The position numbers and the translations under genes are program-made. Below, in pieces: positions 1 to 6,456 of a stretch of DNA of 10,394 nucleotides. Every line of letters begins with the position of its first letter. The first letter of the stretch is position 1. Origin of the DNA: JBBATK01 sp046052705 (GTDB lineage Bacteria > Bacteroidota > Ignavibacteria > Kapaibacteriales > NICIL-2); assembly GCA_046052705.1 (NCBI GenBank), contig JBJOLU010000150.1, positions 1-10,394 on the forward strand. Direction: 5' to 3'. The notes beneath the pieces are model-generated. The model saw only the letters and a list, made by a program, of their open reading frames with translations. It made no database searches and was not told the DNA's origin.

Positions 1-528
1 CTGCCCGGTGGGTATCGCCCGCTTAGCTCGAGCGCGCTTACCACTCTGCGCGTGCAAAGCGAGTTGAACCTTACGGGTGCAGATCCCCTGCCGTTGCGGT
101 ATCGCTCACTGCCGGTGTCTGCGGATGCTGACGCACAGCGAATTGATGCGGCCATAACGGAGATGTGCAATAGTATTCAACGCGAGATGGATTGGCGCTA
201 TCGCGGCTGCGGTGAAGCTCGCACGTTGAGCGTTACCATTACAGGCTATCCCGACGATTCGCTGCGCACCGCGCAGGAACGCTATGATGAAGCGGCCATC
301 ACCGAGAGTGAAGCATCGGTGCGTATTGCGCGCGGCGCTACTCTGGACGACAACACTCTGTCTCTGCTGCGCGCTGTGTACATGAAGAAAGTGCTGGAAG
401 AAAAACTCCGCACGATGCTTCCCGCGCATTTGAATATGGCAACGATCAAGTGGAGTATGGCAGCAGGCTCGAGGAACGACGGCAATACCGCTGCGCAAAC
501 TCGGCGCATTGCGATAACGCTGCGCTGA
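1..528 (+). CDS. C-terminal part of a protein with a divergent OmpA-like domain (5' end outside window)
   Basis: The reading frame is open from the left edge to the TGA at 526-528, giving 175 residues of an unseen longer protein; a GTG at 52 is in frame but need not be the start. The order beta-alpha-beta-alpha-beta resembles the OmpA C-terminal (peptidoglycan-binding) domain. GYPD (fragment residues 82-85) sits where the family has GHTD, LSLLRA (120-125) matches the LSxxRA helix, and TRRIAITL (167-174) matches the final NRRVEI strand. The Asp and Arg that bind diaminopimelate in OmpA are therefore both plausibly present (D85, R124). Family knowledge suggests an outer-membrane or periplasmic protein anchored to peptidoglycan. 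The match is by eye and distant, so the CDS is much surer than the domain name. It is convergent with clpC and ends about 90 bases before a shared terminator. Confidence 0.6.
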   Translation: MPGGYRPLSSSALTTLRVQSELNLTGADPLPLRYRSLPVSADADAQRIDAAITEMCNSIQREMDWRYRGCGEARTLSVTITGYPDDSLRTAQERYDEAAITESEASVRIARGATLDDNTLSLLRAVYMKKVLEEKLRTMLPAHLNMATIKWSMAAGSRNDGNTAAQTRRIAITLR

Positions 529-546
529 TACTCTTGTAGCTACGTC

Positions 547-581
547 ATCTGCGCATCATCTGATCTGCGCACAGCTGCGCG
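547..581. repeat. Short direct repeats ATCTGCGCA (two exact, one degenerate)
   Basis: ATCTGCGCA occurs at 547-555 and again at 563-571; a degenerate copy (AGCTGCGCG) follows at 573-581. They lie just downstream of the stop codon at 526-528 and before the terminator hairpin. No function is apparent and simple low-complexity drift would explain them. Confidence 0.4.
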
Positions 582-610
582 AAGCATATACCGGTGAATG
601 TACGTGGTAC

Positions 611-648
611 AACAAAAAAGGGAGAACCGGTGGTTCTCCCTTTTTGTT
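611..648. terminator. Bidirectional Rho-independent terminator
   Basis: A perfect 9-bp stem (GGGAGAACC at 620-628 with GGTTCTCCC at 632-640) closes a 3-base loop. It is preceded by an A-run (614-619) and followed by a T-run (641-645), so it has a U-tract in either direction. The A/T arms extend the stem. It lies between the + strand gene ending at 528 and clpC, which ends at 731 on the - strand, and can end both transcripts. Confidence 0.9.
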
Positions 649-683
649 CATCGCATGTGTAGTGTTCGGTGTTTGTGCGTAAC

Positions 684-730
684 TACACGAGTGTTTTCCC
701 TGCTCTATACACGAGCGTTAACCCGCTCTG
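684..730. repeat. Imperfect tandem repeat of about 24 bp abutting the clpC stop codon
   Basis: Copy 1 (684-707) and copy 2 (708-730) share TACACGAG, then GTT, CCC and GCTCT, with four substitutions and one indel (19 identical positions of 23). Copy 2 ends one base before the clpC stop codon at 731-733, so the pair forms the start of the clpC 3' untranslated region. On the - strand copy 2 can fold as GAGCG-ggttaa-CGCTC, while the equivalent pairing in copy 1 is eroded. The real terminator appears to be the hairpin at 611-648. Confidence 0.6.
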
Positions 731-3256
731 TTACTCGCTTGCAGACTCATCCGTCTCGGCGAGTTCTTCTGTTTCTTTGGGCTTCACTTCGGTAAACACA
801 AGCTTGCCTAGCTTCTTATCGAACTTGACCTTGATCTTCATGCCCTCCTTGAACGAGCCGCGAAGCATCTCTTCTGCAAGTTCGTCTTCCACATACCGCT
901 GAATTGCGCGACGCAGAGGACGGGCACCATACTTTTCGTCGTACCCTTTCTCGGCAAGAAAATCCTTGGCTGTTTTTGTGAGTTCAATCACAATGCCATT
1001 TGCCTCAAGGCGCTTGATCAACTTCGCCAACTGCAAATCGATGATCTTGTAGATATCGTCTTTGGAAAGATGGCGGAAGATGATGGTGTCGTCGATACGA
1101 TTGAGGAACTCGGGATTGAACATGCGCTTCAGCGACTCCTCTACCGTGCTCTTCATTGCTTCGTATTTATCATCGCTTGTGTTGTGCGACGAGAAACCAA
1201 TGCGGCCTCCCGCTTTCACATCACGCACACCCACATTGGATGTCATGATGATAATACAGTTCTTGAAATCGACGCGCCGACCAAGACCGTCGGTAAGTAT
1301 ACCGTCGTCGAATACCTGCAACAGAATGTTGAACACATCGGGATGTGCTTTCTCGATTTCGTCGAGCAAGACAATGCTATAGGGCTTGCGTCGAACTTTT
1401 TCGGTAAGCTGGCCGCCTTCTTCATATCCTACATAGCCCGGAGGTGCGCCCACCAATCGCGACACACTGAACTTCTCCATGTACTCACTCATGTCTACAC
1501 GAATGAGTGCGTCTTCGCTATTGAACATGAATCGCGCCAGCGCTTTTACAAGCTCTGTTTTACCCACACCGGTGGGGCCAAGAAACATGAACGATCCGAT
1601 GGGCCGTGAGGGATCCTTGAGGCCGGCGCGCGAGCGGCGAATTGCCTTGGCAAGTTGTGCCACCGCTTCGTCCTGCCCTACCACCACGCCTTTTAGTTCA
1701 TCGGCCATCTTCAGAAGCTTGGCTGTCTCCGACTCCGCAATGCGATTCACCGGAATGCCGGTCATGCTTGCCACTACGTCGGCTACATTCTCTTCGTCTA
1801 CGGTAAACACCATCTCTGCGGATTTTGTTTCCCAGTCGGTCTTGGCTGTTTCCAGCTCGGCCTGCAGTTTCTTCTCCATGTCTCGCAAGCGAGCTGCTTC
1901 CTCGAAGTTCTGCGTCTTAACCACGTTATTCTTTTGGCCGCGAACCTCTTCAATCTTCGCCTCCAACTCCAGCACCTCTTTGGGCACGCTGATGTTGGAT
2001 AAGTGAACGCGAGCACCTGCTTCGTCCAGTACATCGATTGCTTTGTCCGGAAGGAAACGATCGGTGATGTAGCGGTCTGCAAGCTTCACGCACTGCACAA
2101 TAGCTTCGTCGGTGTAACGCACGTTGTGATGCTCCTCGTAGCGCTCCTTGATGTTGCGAAGTATCTGCATTGCTTCGTCAACACTGGGCGGCTCCACCAT
2201 GATTTTCTGGAAGCGTCTGTCCAGCGCGCCATCTTTCTCGATATACTGTCGATACTCATCGAGTGTGGTAGCACCTATACATTGAATATCTCCGCGAGAC
2301 AACGCCGGCTTGAACATGTTCGATGCATCCAGCGAACCGGAAGCTCCGCCTGCACCCACGATAGTGTGAATCTCGTCGATGAAGAGTATCACATCTTTAG
2401 CTTTTTCAAGCTCGTTCATCACGGCTTTCATGCGCTCTTCAAACTGACCGCGATACTTTGTGCCGGCCACAAGCGCTGCCAGGTCCAGCGTGACGATGCG
2501 CTTGTCGAACAGCACGCGCGACACCTTCTTCTCGATGATGCGCAGAGCCAGTCCTTCCACAACCGCTGTTTTACCCACACCGGGTTCGCCGATGAGCACA
2601 GGATTGTTCTTCTTGCGGCGAGACAACACTTGTGCAACGCGTTCAATTTCTTTTTCGCGGCCGATCACGGGATCGAGCTTTCCTTCCACAGCGAGTTTGG
2701 TTAAGTCTCTGCCGAAGTTATCGAGCACGGGTGTTTTCATGCGCTCGGCGCCTTCCTTCTTGGAACGGCCGGTGCCACCGGATTGCGGTGGCGCTTTCTC
2801 GCGCTGCGAAGGCTGCGTGGGGCGGCCGGTAATAATATTATCCAGCTCCTTACGAACGCTATCGTAGCTGATGTTGAATTGCGAAAGTATCTGCGCGGCA
2901 ATGTTGTCTTCGTCGCGCAGCAGCGAGAGCAGTAAGTGCTCTGTGCCGATGATGTCGGATTTATACAGCTTGGCTTCAAGGTAGGTGATCTTCAGCACCT
3001 TCTCTGCCTGCTTTGTTAGAGGAATGTTGCCGATGGTCAAGGTACCGCTGGAAGAGCGTACCGTGTCCTCGATGGACTTCTTCAACTTGAAGAGGTCCAC
3101 ATCCAGATTTCGGAGAATCTTCACGGCAATGCCTTCGCCTTCGCGAATAATACCCAGGAGCAAATGTTCCGTGCCGATGTAGTCGTGCCCAAGGCGCAAC
3201 GCCTCTTCTCTGCTTAAACGGATCACGTCCTGAACGCGATTGGAAAAATTATCCAT
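731..3256 (-). CDS. clpC: ATP-dependent Clp protease ATP-binding subunit ClpC
   Basis: Class I Hsp100/AAA+ unfoldase, 841 residues and full length, that unfolds cytosolic substrates and feeds them to ClpP. Domains in order: two Clp_N repeats (about 1-145); a linker rich in Pro, Gln and Lys; AAA-1 with Walker A GEPGVGKT (223-230) and Walker B ILFIDE (290-295); a middle domain with a UVR-type coiled coil (about 431-466), which marks ClpC rather than ClpA or ClpB; AAA-2 with Walker A GPTGVGKT (560-567) and Walker B VLLDE (629-633); and the C-terminal small domain. The IGF tripeptide (686-688) is the expected ClpP-docking loop. The acidic tail (about 826-841) is probably disordered. The start is supported by a family-typical N-terminus and by AGAAAGG at 3267-3273, 10 bases before the ATG. 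No clpP, ctsR or mcsAB is present in the window. Confidence 0.97.
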   Translation of the reverse strand: MDNFSNRVQDVIRLSREEALRLGHDYIGTEHLLLGIIREGEGIAVKILRNLDVDLFKLKKSIEDTVRSSSGTLTIGNIPLTKQAEKVLKITYLEAKLYKSDIIGTEHLLLSLLRDEDNIAAQILSQFNISYDSVRKELDNIITGRPTQPSQREKAPPQSGGTGRSKKEGAERMKTPVLDNFGRDLTKLAVEGKLDPVIGREKEIERVAQVLSRRKKNNPVLIGEPGVGKTAVVEGLALRIIEKKVSRVLFDKRIVTLDLAALVAGTKYRGQFEERMKAVMNELEKAKDVILFIDEIHTIVGAGGASGSLDASNMFKPALSRGDIQCIGATTLDEYRQYIEKDGALDRRFQKIMVEPPSVDEAMQILRNIKERYEEHHNVRYTDEAIVQCVKLADRYITDRFLPDKAIDVLDEAGARVHLSNISVPKEVLELEAKIEEVRGQKNNVVKTQNFEEAARLRDMEKKLQAELETAKTDWETKSAEMVFTVDEENVADVVASMTGIPVNRIAESETAKLLKMADELKGVVVGQDEAVAQLAKAIRRSRAGLKDPSRPIGSFMFLGPTGVGKTELVKALARFMFNSEDALIRVDMSEYMEKFSVSRLVGAPPGYVGYEEGGQLTEKVRRKPYSIVLLDEIEKAHPDVFNILLQVFDDGILTDGLGRRVDFKNCIIIMTSNVGVRDVKAGGRIGFSSHNTSDDKYEAMKSTVEESLKRMFNPEFLNRIDDTIIFRHLSKDDIYKIIDLQLAKLIKRLEANGIVIELTKTAKDFLAEKGYDEKYGARPLRRAIQRYVEDELAEEMLRGSFKEGMKIKVKFDKKLGKLVFTEVKPKETEELAETDESASE

Positions 3257-3275
3257 GGTTATAGTACCTTTCTGA

Positions 3276-3286
3276 GTGCAAAAACC
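3276..3286 (-). promoter_or_regulatory. Candidate -7 element of clpC (GGTTTTTGCAC)
   Basis: On the - strand GGTTTTTGCAC ends 19 bases before the clpC ATG. It resembles the Bacteroidota -7 consensus TAnnTTTG with TA replaced by GG, and shares TTTTTGCAC with the sequences ahead of fabF and the last lipoprotein gene. No convincing -33 TTTG is seen. If it is used, the clpC leader is only about 10-20 bases. Confidence 0.35.
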
Positions 3287-3316
3287 GGTGTATCCGTTTC
3301 CTGCGTGGTGATTGTG

Positions 3317-3348
3317 CCGCCTGCTTCCTTACTGAGGAAGCCCGGCGG
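3317..3348. repeat. Strong hairpin upstream of clpC
   Basis: CCGCC(t)GCTTCC at 3317-3328 pairs with GGAAGC(cc)GGCGG at 3336-3348. This is an 11-bp stem with a 1x2 internal loop and a 7-base apical loop, 61-92 bases before the clpC start. There is no T-tract on either side, so a classic terminator is unlikely. An operator, a leader structure or an insulating hairpin are the alternatives. Confidence 0.6.
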
Positions 3349-3400
3349 ACGGTGACTTTCGTTAGCAGCGACGCATGTACCACGTTCCTTATTGTTCAAT

Positions 3401-3420
3401 ACGCAACATGGTGCAACATG
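3401..3420. repeat. Tandem GCAACATG repeat upstream of clpC
   Basis: GCAACATG occurs at 3403-3410 and 3413-3420, with exactly a 10-bp period (one helical turn), about 145-165 bases upstream of the clpC start. Short tandem direct repeats of this kind suit a DNA-binding dimer. CtsR boxes in Firmicutes clpC promoters are likewise tandem repeats, but the sequence here is not the CtsR heptad. Confidence 0.45.
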
Positions 3421-3482
3421 TATCGTGCGTGCTCATATGTGCTTGCCAAAGCGTGCTTAGACCGACATTTTCGGAGTAGCCT

Positions 3483-3513
3483 ACGCCCCGAAAGTATCGA
3501 CGTTTCGGGGCGT
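3483..3513 (-). terminator. Perfect 11-bp inverted repeat 30 bases after the small lipoprotein gene
   Basis: ACGCCCCGAAA (3483-3493) and TTTCGGGGCGT (3503-3513) are perfect complements separated by 9 bases. Position suggests an end signal for the lipoprotein gene whose stop codon is at 3543-3545 on the - strand, but no U-tract follows on that strand. The arm/N9/arm geometry also resembles an operator such as CIRCE, though the sequence is not CIRCE. TTTCGG at 3469-3474 could pair alternatively with CCGAAA at 3488-3493, giving two mutually exclusive folds. Confidence 0.5.
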
Positions 3514-3542
3514 TCACTAAACCTGTTTCTGTATCTGTTTCG

Positions 3543-3977
3543 TTAATTCTTTATGGATCGGGCCTCGATTATCTCAATAACCTCTACAATAGTGCCAACG
3601 GTACACGAGGTAGTTACGCCCGGCTTGGGCACCACGCGTATAGTGGCCTGCATGTCGTCTTCCTTTAGTTGATTCATCAGTTCATCGCTACCGATGATTT
3701 GATAATACTTCAATGTGCGTAGGTCGGTACCGCTTTCCATCACCCAGCACGCATCTGTTTTCAGTGCCTTCGAGCCGCTCACCGGATTCATTTTTCCGCT
3801 TACCACAAAGGCATCGGGGGGAATTACTTTGGTGGCAGCGCAGGACGACCACGCGGCACCTAGCAGTACCAACGCGCAGAGCACCACGGCACTGACCATT
3901 CCCGATTTGTATGCAGTCCGAGCTGTGCTGCTGATAGTCTTTGCTTTTGAAAGATTGCTTGTTGAAAGATTGCTCAT
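3543..3977 (-). CDS. Small predicted lipoprotein, OB-fold-like
   Basis: Encodes 144 residues from the first ATG. A hydrophobic segment (about 28-42) ends in AAWSSC, a relaxed Bacteroidota-type lipobox with Cys46 as the likely lipidated residue, so the product is probably membrane-anchored facing the periplasm. The mature part shows short beta-strands: CWVME (77-81), YYQIIG (91-96), ATIRVVP (111-117), SCTVGTIVEVIEI (124-136). This pattern resembles small OB-fold lipoproteins of unknown function; I do not recognise a specific family. Start choice is uncertain. An ATG at 3897-3899 (Met27) would give a signal peptide of ordinary length, while the first 26 residues are Ser/Lys/Thr-rich and contain a five-codon repeat. 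It lies between mraY (71 bases away) and clpC, all on one strand. Confidence 0.75.
   Translation of the reverse strand: MSNLSTSNLSKAKTISSTARTAYKSGMVSAVVLCALVLLGAAWSSCAATKVIPPDAFVVSGKMNPVSGSKALKTDACWVMESGTDLRTLKYYQIIGSDELMNQLKEDDMQATIRVVPKPGVTTSCTVGTIVEVIEIIEARSIKN
3947..3974 (-). repeat. In-frame 15-bp-period repeat at the 5' end of the small lipoprotein gene
   Basis: A 13-base segment (AGCAATCTTTCAA on the - strand) occurs at 3962-3974 and 3947-3959. The period of 15 bases is exactly five codons and encodes SNLS twice, immediately after the first ATG. Gain or loss of a unit would keep the frame. If translation actually begins at Met27, the repeat lies in the leader instead. Confidence 0.75.
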
Positions 3978-3988
3978 GAGTTTTTGTT

Positions 3989-3994
3989 TTTATA
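3989..3994 (-). promoter_or_regulatory. Candidate -10 box (TATAAA) of the small lipoprotein gene
   Basis: On the - strand TATAAA lies 11 bases before the upstream ATG, followed by an A-rich AAACAAAAACTC stretch and no Shine-Dalgarno site. If used, transcription would begin about 5 bases before the first ATG (near leaderless) or about 85 bases before Met27. No good -35/-33 box was found at standard spacing. Confidence 0.35.
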
Positions 3995-4048
3995 CAGCTG
4001 TCGTAGCATGCAAAACGATGACGTGTGTGCATCCATTTGCAAACAACG

Positions 4049-5179
4049 CTATCGCACTTTGAACGTCGCCATGGTAACAATTGCCAACATGATTCCAATG
4101 ATATAAAACCGCGTCACGATTTTTGATTCATGCCATCCGCTTTTCTCGAAGTGATGGTGCAACGGCGCGATCTTGAAAATGCGCTTGCCCTCTCCGTATT
4201 TCTTCTTCGTGTATTTGAAATACGTCACCTGAATGATCACCGAAAGTGTTTCTGCAAAGAATATTCCGCCAACGATAGGCAGCAGGAATTCCTTTTTGAT
4301 AAGAATGCACAATCCGCCAATGGCGCCGCCAAGTGCCAACGAGCCTGTATCGCCCATAAACACTTGCGCGGGAAAGGAATTGAACCATAGGAATCCCATG
4401 GCCGCTCCCACCAGCGCTGCGCAGAACACGGTGAGTTCGTCGGCACCGCGCAGGTGCATGATGTTCAGGTAATTGGCGAACACTGCGTTGCCGCTGAAGT
4501 ACGAGATCAACGCAATGGTCAGTGCCGCAATACCCACGGTACCGATGGCCAAACCGTCCAGTCCGTCGGTAAGATTCACTGCATTTGACGTAGCCGTGAG
4601 AACAAAGATGACCACGGGAATGTAGAGCACTCCCCAGTCCACATTAATGTGCTTGGCAAAGGGAACGGTGGTAAGCGTTCGCAAGGAGCTCATGCTTTCG
4701 CCGAATGCATCGGGAAAGAAATACACCGTACAGCCCAGTATACATCCGATAGCCACCTGGCCTACAATCTTGTAGCGCCCAATCAAACCTTTAGGATACT
4801 TTTTTACAACCTTCAGATAATCGTCCAGGAAACCCACGGCGCCCATCCATGCCGTTACGAGCACGATAAGCAACACATAAGCGTTGCTCATGTTGGCCCA
4901 GAGAATTGTGGGTACCAGCAAAGCGGTAAGCACAATCAAACCGCCCATTGTGGGAGTGCCGGCTTTAAGATTGTGATTTCCCACGCCTGCCAATTCGCGC
5001 TTTTCCTGCTCGCCCATTTGCTTGCGGCGCAGCACACGAATAATGTACGGCCCGACAATAAACGAGATCAACAAAGCGGTAATAGCGGCTGCAGCCGAAC
5101 GTAAGGTGACATAACGGAACACCCCCATTCCCGGCGGCTGAAAATTATTCTCAAGCCACAAAGCGAGATAGTAGAGCAT
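4049..5179 (-). CDS. mraY: Phospho-N-acetylmuramoyl-pentapeptide-transferase MraY
   Basis: Integral membrane enzyme that transfers phospho-MurNAc-pentapeptide from UDP-MurNAc-pentapeptide to undecaprenyl phosphate, forming lipid I, the first membrane step of peptidoglycan synthesis. The 376 residues are full length with about ten hydrophobic segments. Diagnostic motifs are GTPTMGG (74-80), FLDDYLK (117-123, with the Asp pair 119/120), NLTDGLDGL (202-210), FMGDTGS (274-280) and HHHFE (341-345), which together cover the Mg2+ and active-site residues known for MraY and separate it from WecA-type relatives. The start is supported by AGGGGAG (5184-5190), a good Shine-Dalgarno site 4 bases before the ATG, and by the usual MLYYL N-terminus. 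mraY normally sits in the dcw cluster between murF and murD; neither adjoins it here. Confidence 0.97.
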   Translation of the reverse strand: MLYYLALWLENNFQPPGMGVFRYVTLRSAAAAITALLISFIVGPYIIRVLRRKQMGEQEKRELAGVGNHNLKAGTPTMGGLIVLTALLVPTILWANMSNAYVLLIVLVTAWMGAVGFLDDYLKVVKKYPKGLIGRYKIVGQVAIGCILGCTVYFFPDAFGESMSSLRTLTTVPFAKHINVDWGVLYIPVVIFVLTATSNAVNLTDGLDGLAIGTVGIAALTIALISYFSGNAVFANYLNIMHLRGADELTVFCAALVGAAMGFLWFNSFPAQVFMGDTGSLALGGAIGGLCILIKKEFLLPIVGGIFFAETLSVIIQVTYFKYTKKKYGEGKRIFKIAPLHHHFEKSGWHESKIVTRFYIIGIMLAIVTMATFKVR

Positions 5180-5252
5180 ACTGCTCCCCTGATATTGAAC
5201 GATGCTGATGCGGTGGATTGGGAACCCGATGCTGCTCAGGCCGCTACACTGA

Positions 5253-5287
5253 AGAACCGCGTCATGAAGGGATCATGAAGCGGTTCT
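5253..5287. repeat. 35-base near-perfect stem-loop with internal direct repeat, upstream of mraY
   Basis: AGAACCGC (5253-5260) pairs with GCGGTTCT (5280-5287); after one G-A mismatch, TCATGA (5262-5267) pairs with TCATGA (5273-5278) around a 5-base loop. TCATGAAG is also directly repeated with an 11-base period. The element lies 74-108 bases before the mraY ATG, between divergent genes, so it does not follow any visible gene and has no T-tract. It may be a leader structure of the mraY transcript or a binding site for a dimeric regulator. Confidence 0.65.
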
Positions 5288-5312
5288 GCAATCCCATAAA
5301 GTAGCCGGCGCT

Positions 5313-5339
5313 AAAATAGGGAGCGGGTGATAATTGCAA
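5313..5339 (-). promoter_or_regulatory. Candidate mraY promoter (TTGCAA / TATTTT)
   Basis: On the - strand TTGCAA (5334-5339) and TATTTT (5313-5318) are separated by 15 bases, slightly short for a sigma-70 type site. If used, the transcript would carry the 5253-5287 stem-loop in a leader of about 125 bases. Weak match, offered as a candidate only. Confidence 0.25.
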
Positions 5340-5493
5340 GAGGGAGAATTGAGCCGGAATGCGGTTTGCAGCGAAAATATTTTTTTCCTGAGCGCGTGTA
5401 TGCAAGCCATGCCGCCGCAGGGTATGTAGCGCAAAAGCAAGGCATGCAATCAACGAATGAAGTCAACACTCCACACCAACTTTCACTACGCAC

Positions 5494-6456
5494 ATGGAAC
5501 GCAGAGAATTCGTCAAGGGATCGGCTATTATCGGAGCTCATGTAGTACTGCCGCAATTGGCGCAGGCAAAGGCCGGCTTGAGTGCTCATCGAAACGCACG
5601 TAAGGTGTACAGGGTGCTGCAAGCCGATCGCAGTATGGTGGGTACTCTGCCCGTGCTCCGCGCCTTTGCGGGCGATCACAACGATTACGTTTCCCCATTT
5701 GTATTCTTCGACGAGTTCGGTCCTGTGCGCGTCAATCCCCATGAAGAACCGTTGCGTGTTGATGCTCACCCCCATGCCGGCATTATCCCTACCACGTACT
5801 TTCTGGAAGGAAGCGGACATCACCGCGACAGCTTGAATTACGACTTCCAGATTTCCAAAGGCGACTTCATGATGTTCACCTCCGGGCGCGGTGCCATTCA
5901 CATGGAAGAAACCGGTTCAATGTTGAGCGCCTCTGGTGGTATTTATCACGGCTTTCAGATATGGCTCAACATGCCCGCGCAGTACAAGTTCGTGGATCCC
6001 ACTACCGAGCTTTTTCATCCGGATTCCATGGGACATGCCACTACCGACACCTACGAGGCGAACGTGGTTCTTGGCGAAGCTTTTGGCGTGAAGTCTAAGG
6101 TGAACACCTTGTTCCCGGTGTTCTACTACCACGTGCGCATGAAGCCGGGCTGCCGTCTGGAAATACCCGTGGATCCCACGCACAATGCCTTCGTGTATGT
6201 GATACGCGGATCGGTGGAAACGGAAGGCCGTCGTGTAGTACAGGCCAATCAAGTAGCGTTGTTCGAGCGTGGCGACGATGTGGTGGAGCTCTTCTCTGCA
6301 GACAATGCAGAGATACTCATGCTGGGCGGAAGGCCGCACAACGAACCCGTGTTTGCCTATGGTCCCTTTGTGATGAACAACGAAGATCAAATTCGCCGTT
6401 GCTACATGGACTATCGCATGGGCAAGATGGGAGACCCCATGCGCGTGAACGGCTAA
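5494..6456 (+). CDS. Pirin-family bicupin metalloprotein with a Tat-like signal peptide
   Basis: 320 residues, two-cupin pirin architecture. The N-terminal cupin contains FVFFDEFGP (69-77), HPHAG (92-96), HRDSL (110-114) and GRGAIHMEE (131-139). H92, H94, H136 and E138 match the four iron ligands of pirins (His/His/His/Glu). The C-terminal cupin ends with the family signature LGGRPHNEPV and GPFVMN (277-295). Pirins include quercetin 2,3-dioxygenases and redox- or transcription-linked proteins, so the substrate cannot be told from sequence. The first residues, ERREFVK (2-8), then an apolar stretch and AQA near 24-26, look like a Tat signal, implying export after iron is loaded; most pirins are cytosolic. 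The start has no Shine-Dalgarno site. The gene stands alone, divergent from mraY, with its stop codon touching that of the next gene. Confidence 0.92.
   Translation: MERREFVKGSAIIGAHVVLPQLAQAKAGLSAHRNARKVYRVLQADRSMVGTLPVLRAFAGDHNDYVSPFVFFDEFGPVRVNPHEEPLRVDAHPHAGIIPTTYFLEGSGHHRDSLNYDFQISKGDFMMFTSGRGAIHMEETGSMLSASGGIYHGFQIWLNMPAQYKFVDPTTELFHPDSMGHATTDTYEANVVLGEAFGVKSKVNTLFPVFYYHVRMKPGCRLEIPVDPTHNAFVYVIRGSVETEGRRVVQANQVALFERGDDVVELFSADNAEILMLGGRPHNEPVFAYGPFVMNNEDQIRRCYMDYRMGKMGDPMRVNG

Larger units (their letters stand above)
5180..5493. other. Gene-free divergent region between mraY and the pirin gene
   Basis: This 314-base stretch separates two genes that point away from each other. It holds the mraY Shine-Dalgarno site, a 35-base stem-loop (5253-5287), a candidate mraY promoter (5313-5339) and an AT-rich AAAATATTTTTTT block near 5376-5388. 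Short frames inside it have no recognisable product and no start signal, so I call no gene. No Shine-Dalgarno site precedes the pirin ATG. Confidence 0.6.

Noticed and set aside
598..795. A 65-residue + strand frame beginning in the terminator
   Set aside because: It reads through the bidirectional terminator and the repeat into the antisense strand of clpC.
1070..1609. Long + strand frames inside the clpC region (also 1479-2006 and 2003-2704)
   Set aside because: They lie antisense to clpC, whose 841-residue product is unmistakable; their translations show no family features.
3257..3542. CIRCE element upstream of clpC
   Set aside because: The N9-spaced palindrome at 3483-3513 has CIRCE geometry, but no TTAGCACTC/GAGTGCTAA sequence is present.
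3352..3546. A 64-residue + strand frame between the small lipoprotein gene and clpC
   Set aside because: No start signal, no recognisable product, and it runs through the hairpins of the intergenic region.
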